Below, one piece after another: positions 23,759-31,002 of a stretch of 33,116 nucleotides of DNA. The DNA is from Ignavibacteria bacterium (GTDB taxonomy: Bacteria; Bacteroidota; Ignavibacteria; Tepidaquicellales; Tepidaquicellaceae), in the NCBI GenBank assembly GCA_019694675.1, contig JAIBBK010000102.1:1-33116 (forward strand). The letters are read 5' to 3'. A program made the translations under genes and the position numbers. Below the pieces are notes generated by a model, which saw only the letters and a program-made list of their open reading frames with translations, was not told the origin of the DNA and did no database searches. Numbering within the stretch: position 1 is the stretch's first letter; each line of letters starts with the position of its first letter.

Positions 23759-24991
23759 ATGAAAGCATTCGACATTCCGGTATTTTACAGAAGTCCGATA
23801 ATTTCCAGGATCAAGAATATGCGCAGGCATGATGATCCTAGGAAGAAGGACTACTCACCCACAGAACTCGACTTCGGCCCGGTGATTTTCTACATAGCCA
23901 GGCATTTCGGATTCTGTTACGGAGTGGAGAATGCGATCGAGATCTCTTACAAGGCCATTGAAGAGAACCCCGGCAGAAGAATATTCCTGCTGAGTGAGAT
24001 GATCCACAATCCCGAAGTGAACAGCGACATACTCGGCAGAGGAGTTAAGTTCATCATGAACACAGACGGAGAGATGGTAATTGGCTGGAATGAGATCAAG
24101 AGTGATGATATCGTAATTGTGCCTGCCTTCGGCACCACTGTCGAGATCGAGGAGAAGCTGTCCGAGATCGGCGTTGATACGAGAAAGTACAATACAACCT
24201 GCCCCTTTGTTGAGAAGGTCTGGAACCGTGCCGAGTCGCTCGGAAAGTCTGACTTCACGATAATTGTACACGGCAAATTCAGGCATGAGGAAACAAGGGC
24301 AACTTTTTCACATTCAAAGGAGTCCGCTCCCACACTGATAATCCGCGACCTGGAAGAGGCTGTCACGTTGGGTAAGTTCATACTTGGAGAATCTCCTGCC
24401 GGCGAATTCAGTAACATATTCGGTCAAAGATGCTCTGCAGGATTTGACCCTGAGATCCACCTTGAAAGGATCGGAGTCGTGAACCAGACAACAATGCTTG
24501 CAACAGAGACTCAGGCGATCGCCGATTATCTGAAAAGCGTCATGGTCAGTAAATTCGGAGAGGCGGACATCAAACGGCACTTTGCGGATACAAGAGACAC
24601 GCTCTGTTATGCAACGCATGACAACCAGCGCGCCACTTACGCCCTGCTTGAGAAAGACGCGGACCTTGCAATTGTTGTAGGCGGCTACAACAGTTCAAAT
24701 ACATCGCACATTGTTGAACTTTGCGAGGAGAAACTTCCAACATATTTCATATCGGGCGCTGATAAGATACTTTCAAAGGAAGTGGTCCGTCATTTTATCA
24801 TTCATGAACACCGGGAGGAAACAACATCCGGTTATCTTCCTTCAGCAGAGCCGGTTAGAATAATCCTCACAAGCGGAGCATCATGTCCTGATTCTGTAGT
24901 TGACGCCGTGCTTCAGAAGATACTTTCTTACTTTGAAAGGACAAGAAATGCTGATGAGGTCCTGTCGCTTTCAGGATCAGGCTCAAACTAA
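23759..24991 (+). CDS. ispH: 4-hydroxy-3-methylbut-2-enyl diphosphate reductase (long form)
   Basis: Last enzyme of the MEP isoprenoid pathway, turning HMBPP into IPP and DMAPP with a [4Fe-4S] cluster. 410 aa from ATG 23759, about 100 residues longer than the E. coli enzyme, similar in size to cyanobacterial and plant IspH. Cluster ligands are C53 (FGFCYGV), C148 (NTTCPF) and C283 (DTLCYATHDNQ). The substrate-binding HEE lies near 176-178 and the SxN motif in YNSSNTSH near 310-317. The open frame runs back to TTG 23735, but that codon lies in a terminator stem. sbtA follows 12 bases downstream, so ispH, sbtA and sbtB probably form one operon. The large-form IspG is also in this window, 6 kb away on the other strand. 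Confidence 0.93.
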   Translation: MKAFDIPVFYRSPIISRIKNMRRHDDPRKKDYSPTELDFGPVIFYIARHFGFCYGVENAIEISYKAIEENPGRRIFLLSEMIHNPEVNSDILGRGVKFIMNTDGEMVIGWNEIKSDDIVIVPAFGTTVEIEEKLSEIGVDTRKYNTTCPFVEKVWNRAESLGKSDFTIIVHGKFRHEETRATFSHSKESAPTLIIRDLEEAVTLGKFILGESPAGEFSNIFGQRCSAGFDPEIHLERIGVVNQTTMLATETQAIADYLKSVMVSKFGEADIKRHFADTRDTLCYATHDNQRATYALLEKDADLAIVVGGYNSSNTSHIVELCEEKLPTYFISGADKILSKEVVRHFIIHEHREETTSGYLPSAEPVRIILTSGASCPDSVVDAVLQKILSYFERTRNADEVLSLSGSGSN

Positions 24992-25003
24992 ACCACACTT
25001 TCC

Positions 25004-25969
25004 TTGATTCAGAATCTCATTGACCCGGTCATACTGTTCTTCATAATCGGAGTTGCCGCAGGCCTGCTCAAGACCGATCTCAAACTGCCTGAAGCAATTT
25101 ACGACGCTCTAAGCATTTATCTGCTCTTGGCAATTGGTTACAAAGGAGGCATTGAGCTATCGGGTTCTGAACTGTCTTCACTTACCGTTCCCGTTACTGC
25201 AACCTTACTGCTCGGCATCATCATTCCGCTCATAGCATTCTTCATTCTCGGAAGAATCGGGAGATTCGGCAGAGATGATTCCGCAGCGATTGCGGCACAT
25301 TACGGCTCGGTCAGCGCCGTGACATTTGCAGTAGCGGTTGACTTCGTTTCAAAATCCGGAATACGTTCCGATGAGTTCATGACAGTACTGCTCGTAATGC
25401 TGGAGATACCCGCAATTGCAGTGGGAATACTGCTTGCGCGTGCCGGTGGAGGAACAAGCCGGGGTGGAGCCGTGGAAGCGCTCAGGGAGGTATTTCTCGG
25501 TAAGAGCATCTATCTGCTGATAAGCGGAATAGCTGTTGGTTACTTTGCGGGCATTTACGGCAACAAAAGCATCAACGTACTTTTCAGCGACATGTTCAGG
25601 GGATTTCTTGCATTCTTTCTTCTGGAGATGGGAATCATTGCTTCTAAGAGGTTTGCAGACTTCAGGCGGGTCGGCCCGTTCCTCATTGGCTTCGGAGTAG
25701 TTATGCCCGTGATCTCCTCACTGTTCGGAATTGCGGCGGGCGTTCTGTGCGGGCTGTCACAGGGAGGAACGTTCGTGCTAGCCTGCATGGCGGCAAGCGC
25801 ATCATACATTGCCGCTCCTACTGCAATGAGGATTGCCGTTCCAAAGGCCAATCCGACTTACTACATCACCACAGCACTCGGCATCACATTCCCTTTCAAC
25901 ATCATTGCAGGTATATACCTCTACTATTCAATCACCGATTTTGTCTATAACTCACTTCTCAGTAAATGA
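25004..25969 (+). CDS. sbtA: SbtA-family sodium-dependent bicarbonate transporter (DUF897)
   Basis: 321-aa inner-membrane protein with about ten hydrophobic segments in two similar halves. Characteristic stretches are LPEAIYDALSIYLLLAIGYKGG, AAHYGSVSAVTFAVA and, in the second half, ASASYIAAPTAMRIAVPKANP. These match the SbtA/DUF897 permease family, known from cyanobacterial CO2-concentrating systems as a Na+/HCO3- symporter. Bicarbonate as substrate here is inference. Start at TTG 25004: the first membrane segment begins within eight residues and no upstream ATG is available. The stop overlaps the PII-like gene's ATG by four bases (ATGA), a strong sign of coupled translation of transporter and regulator. 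Confidence 0.88.
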   Translation: MIQNLIDPVILFFIIGVAAGLLKTDLKLPEAIYDALSIYLLLAIGYKGGIELSGSELSSLTVPVTATLLLGIIIPLIAFFILGRIGRFGRDDSAAIAAHYGSVSAVTFAVAVDFVSKSGIRSDEFMTVLLVMLEIPAIAVGILLARAGGGTSRGGAVEALREVFLGKSIYLLISGIAVGYFAGIYGNKSINVLFSDMFRGFLAFFLLEMGIIASKRFADFRRVGPFLIGFGVVMPVISSLFGIAAGVLCGLSQGGTFVLACMAASASYIAAPTAMRIAVPKANPTYYITTALGITFPFNIIAGIYLYYSITDFVYNSLLSK

Positions 25970-26259
25970 ACATGAAAGAGTCAAAAGTGCTGACCGTCAT
26001 TACGGAATCGGTCATTGAGCAGAAACTCGTCAAATGCATCAAGGAGCTTGGAGCGCCGGGCTACACCATAGAAGAAGTTCGCGGAGAAGGAAGACGCGGT
26101 GTAAGAAGAAATGACTGGGACCAGTCGGGAAGCATAAGACTGCAGATCGTGTGCGACAAGGAACTGGCTGAGAAGATAGCATTACACTTGACGGAAAATT
26201 TTACGAGCACCTATGCGATGTTCATTTTTATGTTCGATGCAGTTACATTTGACAAATAA
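25966..26259 (+). CDS. sbtB: SbtB-like PII-family regulatory protein
   Basis: 97 aa with the PII ferredoxin-like fold: an N-terminal strand KVLTVITESVIEQKLVKCIKELGAPGYTIEEVRGEGRRG, a T-loop region around residues 40-58, and then a second beta-alpha-beta unit IRLQIVCDKELAEKIALHLTENF. The overall pattern follows cyanobacterial SbtB, which binds adenine nucleotides (including cAMP) and gates SbtA. The C-terminal Cys-containing extension of cyanobacterial SbtB is absent. Start ATG 25966 overlaps the sbtA stop. A hairpin follows directly after the stop. Confidence 0.85.
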   Translation: MNMKESKVLTVITESVIEQKLVKCIKELGAPGYTIEEVRGEGRRGVRRNDWDQSGSIRLQIVCDKELAEKIALHLTENFTSTYAMFIFMFDAVTFDK

Positions 26260-26282
26260 AAAAAGGCGGACAATTGCCCGCC
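26253..26282 (-). terminator. Intrinsic terminator of the deoxyhypusine synthase-like gene
   Basis: On the - strand GGCGGGCAATTGTCCGCC (26282-26265, stem with a G-U pair) is followed by TTTTTTTATTTG. It lies 32 bases beyond the stop of the - strand gene and abuts the sbtB stop on the other strand. There is no U-tract in the + direction. Confidence 0.85.
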
Positions 26283-26313
26283 CCGGTTCTATGTCTGAGT
26301 CAGCGCTCTGAGT

Positions 26314-27351
26314 TCAGGCGGTTGCGCCTTCCTTCAGAAATATCTTCTGGAATTCCCTCCTGGCCCTGTTCTTCCAGTTGCCTTTGTGATATGCATATCC
26401 CGCAATAAGCGGCATTGCAATTGTTGCTTCGCAGTAAACCATTTGTTCATATGTCATATCAACTTTTCCCCATGAACTCGCTTCCTTCAGAGTTGATCCC
26501 GAGAGTGCGCCGTCACGGTCATCTGCGACCGTAATCTGAATAGCATACTTGTGCATCGGGACCTCCTTGTTGAGGATCTCTGCCGCAACAACCGTATCCT
26601 GTGCAAAATTCTTTGGCACACCGCCGCCAACCATGAACAGGCCTGTTTCAAAGGCCTCAAGCTTGATCTTTGTTAGTTCCAGGAAATCCTTCGCGGAGTC
26701 TATTGAAACATTTGATTCCGGGTTATGAAACTGATGATGAACAAATCCGAATCCGGCGGAGCAGTCAGAGAACGCCGGCACAAAGATCGGAACATTGTGC
26801 TCATAAGCTGCCAGTACAACGGAGTCGCGGTTCTTGCCGTGCTTTGAGAGATATTCCCCCATATGCCATATGAACTCGCGCGATGAATAAGGCCTCTTCT
26901 CAAGCGTATCGCATATCTTCGCGATCGTAAAATCGCAATCCCTCAGTTCCTCCTCATCAATGTAAGTATCGTAGATCCTGTCGATCATAAGGTCGCGAAG
27001 TTCGTTGTCGTCCACAAACTGAGTTCCCTTGTAATGCTTGAATCCAAGCCCTTCAAAGAAATCCTGGTCAACCATTATTGCACCCGTTGAGACTATGGCA
27101 TCAACCATGTTGTTTCTCACCATATCCACAACAACATTCTTAAGCCCGGCAGAGAACAATGATCCTGCAAGGCAGAGAAAGACAGAGCAGTTCTTGTCAG
27201 AAAGCATCATGTCATAGTACCGTGCGGCAATTGCCAGGTCTCTTGATGAAAATGCCATGTCATACATGTCATCCACAATGTTCACTACATTGTGCCTCTT
27301 GATGTCGATGTGCTGTATTGTATCCTTGAGGTAATCTTTCTTATTCTTCAT
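26314..27351 (-). CDS. Deoxyhypusine synthase-like protein (bacterial type)
   Basis: 345 aa, full length for the family. NAD-binding and active-site regions are recognisable: CLAGSLFSAGLKNVVVDMV, VSTGA, PIFVPAFSDCSAGFGF and the lysine loop EASSWGKVDM, with the catalytic-type K296. The stretch corresponding to GGGMVKHHIAN of the eukaryotic enzyme reads GGGVPKNFAQ (242-251), with asparagine in place of histidine. Bacteria do not have eIF5A to modify, and bacterial members of this family are thought to make polyamines such as homospermidine from putrescine. Which reaction occurs here is unknown. Start at ATG 27351 is the first in the frame; no good RBS is seen. It stands alone with its own terminator. 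Confidence 0.85.
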   Translation of the reverse strand: MKNKKDYLKDTIQHIDIKRHNVVNIVDDMYDMAFSSRDLAIAARYYDMMLSDKNCSVFLCLAGSLFSAGLKNVVVDMVRNNMVDAIVSTGAIMVDQDFFEGLGFKHYKGTQFVDDNELRDLMIDRIYDTYIDEEELRDCDFTIAKICDTLEKRPYSSREFIWHMGEYLSKHGKNRDSVVLAAYEHNVPIFVPAFSDCSAGFGFVHHQFHNPESNVSIDSAKDFLELTKIKLEAFETGLFMVGGGVPKNFAQDTVVAAEILNKEVPMHKYAIQITVADDRDGALSGSTLKEASSWGKVDMTYEQMVYCEATIAMPLIAGYAYHKGNWKNRARREFQKIFLKEGATA

Positions 27352-27401
27352 GTCATTGAATTTGTTTTGGCAATAATAGCCCTATTACACAAAAGTGGAA
27401 A

Positions 27402-27425
27402 GATAAAAGCAAAGCATTTCTGCTT
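27402..27425 (-). terminator. Weak candidate terminator of the T9SS kelch operon
   Basis: On the - strand AAGCA-gaaa-TGCTT (27425-27412) is followed by TGCTTTTATCTTT, about 60 bases after the stop of the kelch-like gene. The stem is short and AT-rich, so termination may be partial. Confidence 0.3.
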
Positions 27426-27482
27426 ATTGGATCCTCTCTTCAGTGACAGCATAAATTTCTGCATCACGGCCTTGCCGCAAGA

Positions 27483-29375
27483 TCACTTCAGCATTGCCAT
27501 TTTCACCGTTGCCTTCATTTCACTGCCCGGGCCGGAAGGCGAGAATGTAAGCACGGCGTAATAAACACCGCTGGCAAGTTCCTTCTCACCTGACCTGAAA
27601 TCGGATGTATAGAACCCGGCCGTAACGGGCTTTGAATTCTCGAGCCTTGCAATCTCGGAACCTTTGCTGTCGTAAACTGCAAGAGTTATTCTGCCTTCTG
27701 AAGGGATATCATAGTTCAGCTTCGTTGACGGATTGAACGGATTGGGATAATTCTGATGCAGGAAGAACTTTTCCGGCACACCTATCACAACTTCGCCGCT
27801 CAGCTCATGGTAATTGAAGCTCCCGTTATTGTCAATCTGCTTCAGCCTGTAATTGTGTCTGCCTGAAGACAGGTCTCTGTCTTCAAAAGAATACAGCAAA
27901 GGTGCATTCGAGTTGCCGGCGCCGTTCACAAATCCTGCTGTGATCCATCCGCCCGATGATCCCGCTGATCTTCTCTCAATTTCGAATCCGTAGTTATTCA
28001 GTTCGGATGCAGTGGACCAGCTCAGCAATGCGTTCCTTCCCGAAGCTGTTGCAGTAAATGAAGTAAGCTCAACAGGAAGAGGTGCATCCGGTGTGATGTA
28101 AACCTTGTATGTAAGTTCGCTCGGGAAAGACGGGCCTCCGTTAGGTATCCTGCCTTTGATCCCTCCGAAAACATATCCCGCGAATGTCCTTCCGCTCAGC
28201 TCTCTGAGCTTTATGACGCCGTTAGGATAAGCCGGTACAGAAGGATCAAGGATGAACTTTGCATTCGACCCGACGAGTGAATCGAACCGCGCGCTCATGA
28301 TCGTCTCTGCCGTACTGCCGTCATGCCTTCTGGAGATAGTGGTGATATCATTTATGAAAGGTACAAGCGAATCAAGTTCGAGCGTGTTGGTGGATTCGTT
28401 GTATGAATTTAGGCTCATGCCGGCGAACAGTGTCGTATGCATTCCCCCGTCACCCGAATTGAAAACGCTCATGTAGGCACAAGTGTACTGGCTCATCTTC
28501 TGTTCGAATGAGTAGTCAACGGTAATTGAAGAGGAATCTATGTAGATAGGAGTGAGATAGGGCAAGTCAATTCCTATCCTGAATACTCCGCCGTAAAGTA
28601 TTGAGTACATTCCGACTCCGTCAGGCTTGACAGCCGGCACCACGTTCATATCCCTTCTGTGATACTCGACAGAATCAAGGGCTTCTGTGTAATCCGAAAT
28701 GCTTACGGTCACTCCGTTATCATTGATCCTGAATTTGCTTATTTTCTTTGTGTATGTCTGATTATTCACATTGCGCCTGTAAGGACCCATGAACTTATGG
28801 CCGCCGACAAGGAAGAAGAAATCACCGAACGAAGTGAGCTCGCCTCCCGTAACCTGAAACCTCGGGTCGTTCAGTTCTCTTATATATTGCGCCGTTGACG
28901 ATCCGTTCATGATCGCATCGATCGTCTCCGCAACATCAATTACTTTCAGCAGAGGAAAAGAAATGAGTGCATTGGATGTGCTGTCGTAGCCGTACCCGCC
29001 GAGGAAATACAGCTTGTTCCCCACCTGGTAATACTGCATGTTGGTTGACCTAAACTGATCCGCCTTCCAGAACGGGAGATCCGCGAAGATGCTTCGGGAC
29101 CATGTTTGCCCTGTGGAAGGATCCAAGACATACATTCTGGTATTCGAAAACTCTTTTGGAAATGAAGTACTCGTTGTGAAGCCATGCATGCCGTTGATCC
29201 TGCCTCCTATGAAAAGCCATTTCCCGCCGGATTGTGCAAAGGCAAAGGAATGTATCCTTGGTGCGCCGGATATATCCGCACGTTGGATCTCGATCGAATA
29301 AGGGACCTCTGAAGAATAGACGGCCGTAAAAGAAAACAATAGAAAAACGGACAGAAAAAGTCTTCTGCAGTTCAT
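27483..29375 (-). CDS. Secreted kelch-like beta-propeller protein with Fn3-like and T9SS sorting domains (paralog A)
   Basis: 630 aa. Signal peptide at about 1-22. Residues 23-420 form a kelch/galactose-oxidase-like propeller with recurring blocks such as KWLFIGGRINGMHG, KLYFLGGYGYDS, FFLVGGHKF and FAGYVFGGIKG. No catalytic residues are recognised. Residues about 435-535 are an extra module, LTSFTATASGRNALLSWSTASE...NNYGFEIERR, common in T9SS cargo of this phylum and Fn3-like. The last 90 residues carry NYPNPFNPST and end in AMLK, the type A sorting domain. The gene downstream of its paralog (37-base gap) shares the whole propeller at roughly 60 percent identity by eye. Function unknown; likely surface-attached or secreted adhesion/binding protein. 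Confidence 0.8.
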   Translation of the reverse strand: MNCRRLFLSVFLLFSFTAVYSSEVPYSIEIQRADISGAPRIHSFAFAQSGGKWLFIGGRINGMHGFTTSTSFPKEFSNTRMYVLDPSTGQTWSRSIFADLPFWKADQFRSTNMQYYQVGNKLYFLGGYGYDSTSNALISFPLLKVIDVAETIDAIMNGSSTAQYIRELNDPRFQVTGGELTSFGDFFFLVGGHKFMGPYRRNVNNQTYTKKISKFRINDNGVTVSISDYTEALDSVEYHRRDMNVVPAVKPDGVGMYSILYGGVFRIGIDLPYLTPIYIDSSSITVDYSFEQKMSQYTCAYMSVFNSGDGGMHTTLFAGMSLNSYNESTNTLELDSLVPFINDITTISRRHDGSTAETIMSARFDSLVGSNAKFILDPSVPAYPNGVIKLRELSGRTFAGYVFGGIKGRIPNGGPSFPSELTYKVYITPDAPLPVELTSFTATASGRNALLSWSTASELNNYGFEIERRSAGSSGGWITAGFVNGAGNSNAPLLYSFEDRDLSSGRHNYRLKQIDNNGSFNYHELSGEVVIGVPEKFFLHQNYPNPFNPSTKLNYDIPSEGRITLAVYDSKGSEIARLENSKPVTAGFYTSDFRSGEKELASGVYYAVLTFSPSGPGSEMKATVKMAMLK

Positions 29376-29412
29376 AATGAATTTTGTTTTAGAAAATCGG
29401 TTAGGTTCTTCC

Positions 29413-31002
29413 TTATTTGAGGAGCAACATCTTTCTGCTCGCCGAAAAGCTTCCGGCTTCCAGTCTCAGAAAGTAGATTCCGCTGGAGTTTGATTCTCCG
29501 CTCCAGGTTGTTTCGTAACTTCCTGCCGGCATATGTCTGTTAACAAGCTCCGCGACAGTTCTGCCGAGTTTGTCATATACAGCAAGCTTAACAGCGCCTG
29601 CCGAAGGTATGCTGAAGGAAATTTTTGTAGACGGGTTGAACGGATTCGGATAATTCTGATTCAGTTCAAAGCCTCCGGGGACAGTCTGGCTTATCTGTGT
29701 AACTGAGACGGACTGCGGAGTGATGAAAACCCTGAGAATGTATTCGCTGGGATAACTCGGCGTATTGTTAGGAAGCAGAGCACGGATCCCGCCGAATATA
29801 TACCCGGCAAAAGTTCTGCCCGTCACTTCCGATAGCTTGATCACATTGTTTGAAAATTTCGGCAGATCGGATGATATGATAAACTTTGCATTTGTACCCA
29901 GCAGTGCAGGCAGTCTGGTGGAAGAGAGACGTTCAACGGATGTTCCGTCAGCTCTTTTGGTAATTGTGTTTATGTCATTTATGAACGGGACAAGTGAGTC
30001 GTAGACCAGACTGTCTATTTGTTCGTAGTAAGAATAAAGACTCATACCACCGAAGAGCGATGTGTGCATGTCGCCTGTCTGCGAATCAAATGCACTCATG
30101 TAAGCGCATGTGTACTGGCCGATCTTCTGCTCGAATGAGTAGTCAACCTGTGCCGAAGCAGGGTATATATAAACGGGGTTGAGAAACGGCAGGTCTGCAT
30201 AGGACCGGAACACACCGCCGTAAACGATCAGATACTCTTCGAGTGACTGTGGCCTTATAGCGGGCACAAGATTCATATCTCTTCTGTGATATTCAACGGT
30301 ATCGGTCAGCGCGCTGTAATCAGAAATTGAAACCTCATCTGCTGCTTCACTTATCTTGAACCGGCGGATCTGATTGGTGTAGACCTGATCATTGACTGTC
30401 TGGGAATATTCTCCGGTGAACTTGTGTCCGCCTACAAGATTAAAGTACCCGTCCAATATCTGGAGTTCGCCTCCGCAAACCTGCATCCTCAAATCACTGA
30501 CCTGCCTAATGTGAGGTGCAACCGAAGAGCCGCTGATGATAGCCTGAATCGTCTCCCGCACGTCTATGACCTTCAACAGCGGAAATGTAATGAAACTGTT
30601 GAGTGTGCTGTCATAACCGTATCCGCCGATGAAATACAGCTTGTTGCCTTTCTGATAGTACTGCATGTTCATTGAACGAAGCTGGTCAGCCGATTCAAGA
30701 GGAAGATCTGTAAAAATACTGCGCGACCACGTCTGCAAGCTTACCGGATCCACCACATACATCTTCGTATTCGAATACTGCTTGGGGAAAGCGTTGTTCG
30801 GATTGAACCCGTGCAGTCCGTTTGTCCTGCCTGCAAGGAAAAGCCACTTGCCCTCGGATTCTGCAAAAGCGAATGAATGGATCTTGGGCGCTCCGGGAAG
30901 CGTCAGTTGTTCAAGCTCGATCGCGTAAGGGACCTCAGCGGCGACCGGCTTCACAAAAGTTACTAATGCCAGTATTGCTAATAGCTTTATAGTGCTTTTC
31001 AT
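29413..31002 (-). CDS. Secreted kelch-like beta-propeller protein with T9SS sorting domain (paralog B)
   Basis: 529 aa, same signal peptide and propeller layout as its neighbour. Corresponding blocks are KWLFLAGRTNGLHG, KLYFIGGYGYDS, FNLVGGHKF and FAGYIFGGIR. The Fn3-like module of paralog A is absent: the propeller passes through a short linker straight into NYPNPFNPST and the terminal sorting domain ending in MLLLK. Its ATG (31002-31000) shares a base with the TAA stop of ispG (TAATG), so translation is probably coupled to ispG. Function unknown. The tandem arrangement indicates duplication followed by gain or loss of one domain. Confidence 0.8.
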   Translation of the reverse strand: MKSTIKLLAILALVTFVKPVAAEVPYAIELEQLTLPGAPKIHSFAFAESEGKWLFLAGRTNGLHGFNPNNAFPKQYSNTKMYVVDPVSLQTWSRSIFTDLPLESADQLRSMNMQYYQKGNKLYFIGGYGYDSTLNSFITFPLLKVIDVRETIQAIISGSSVAPHIRQVSDLRMQVCGGELQILDGYFNLVGGHKFTGEYSQTVNDQVYTNQIRRFKISEAADEVSISDYSALTDTVEYHRRDMNLVPAIRPQSLEEYLIVYGGVFRSYADLPFLNPVYIYPASAQVDYSFEQKIGQYTCAYMSAFDSQTGDMHTSLFGGMSLYSYYEQIDSLVYDSLVPFINDINTITKRADGTSVERLSSTRLPALLGTNAKFIISSDLPKFSNNVIKLSEVTGRTFAGYIFGGIRALLPNNTPSYPSEYILRVFITPQSVSVTQISQTVPGGFELNQNYPNPFNPSTKISFSIPSAGAVKLAVYDKLGRTVAELVNRHMPAGSYETTWSGESNSSGIYFLRLEAGSFSASRKMLLLK

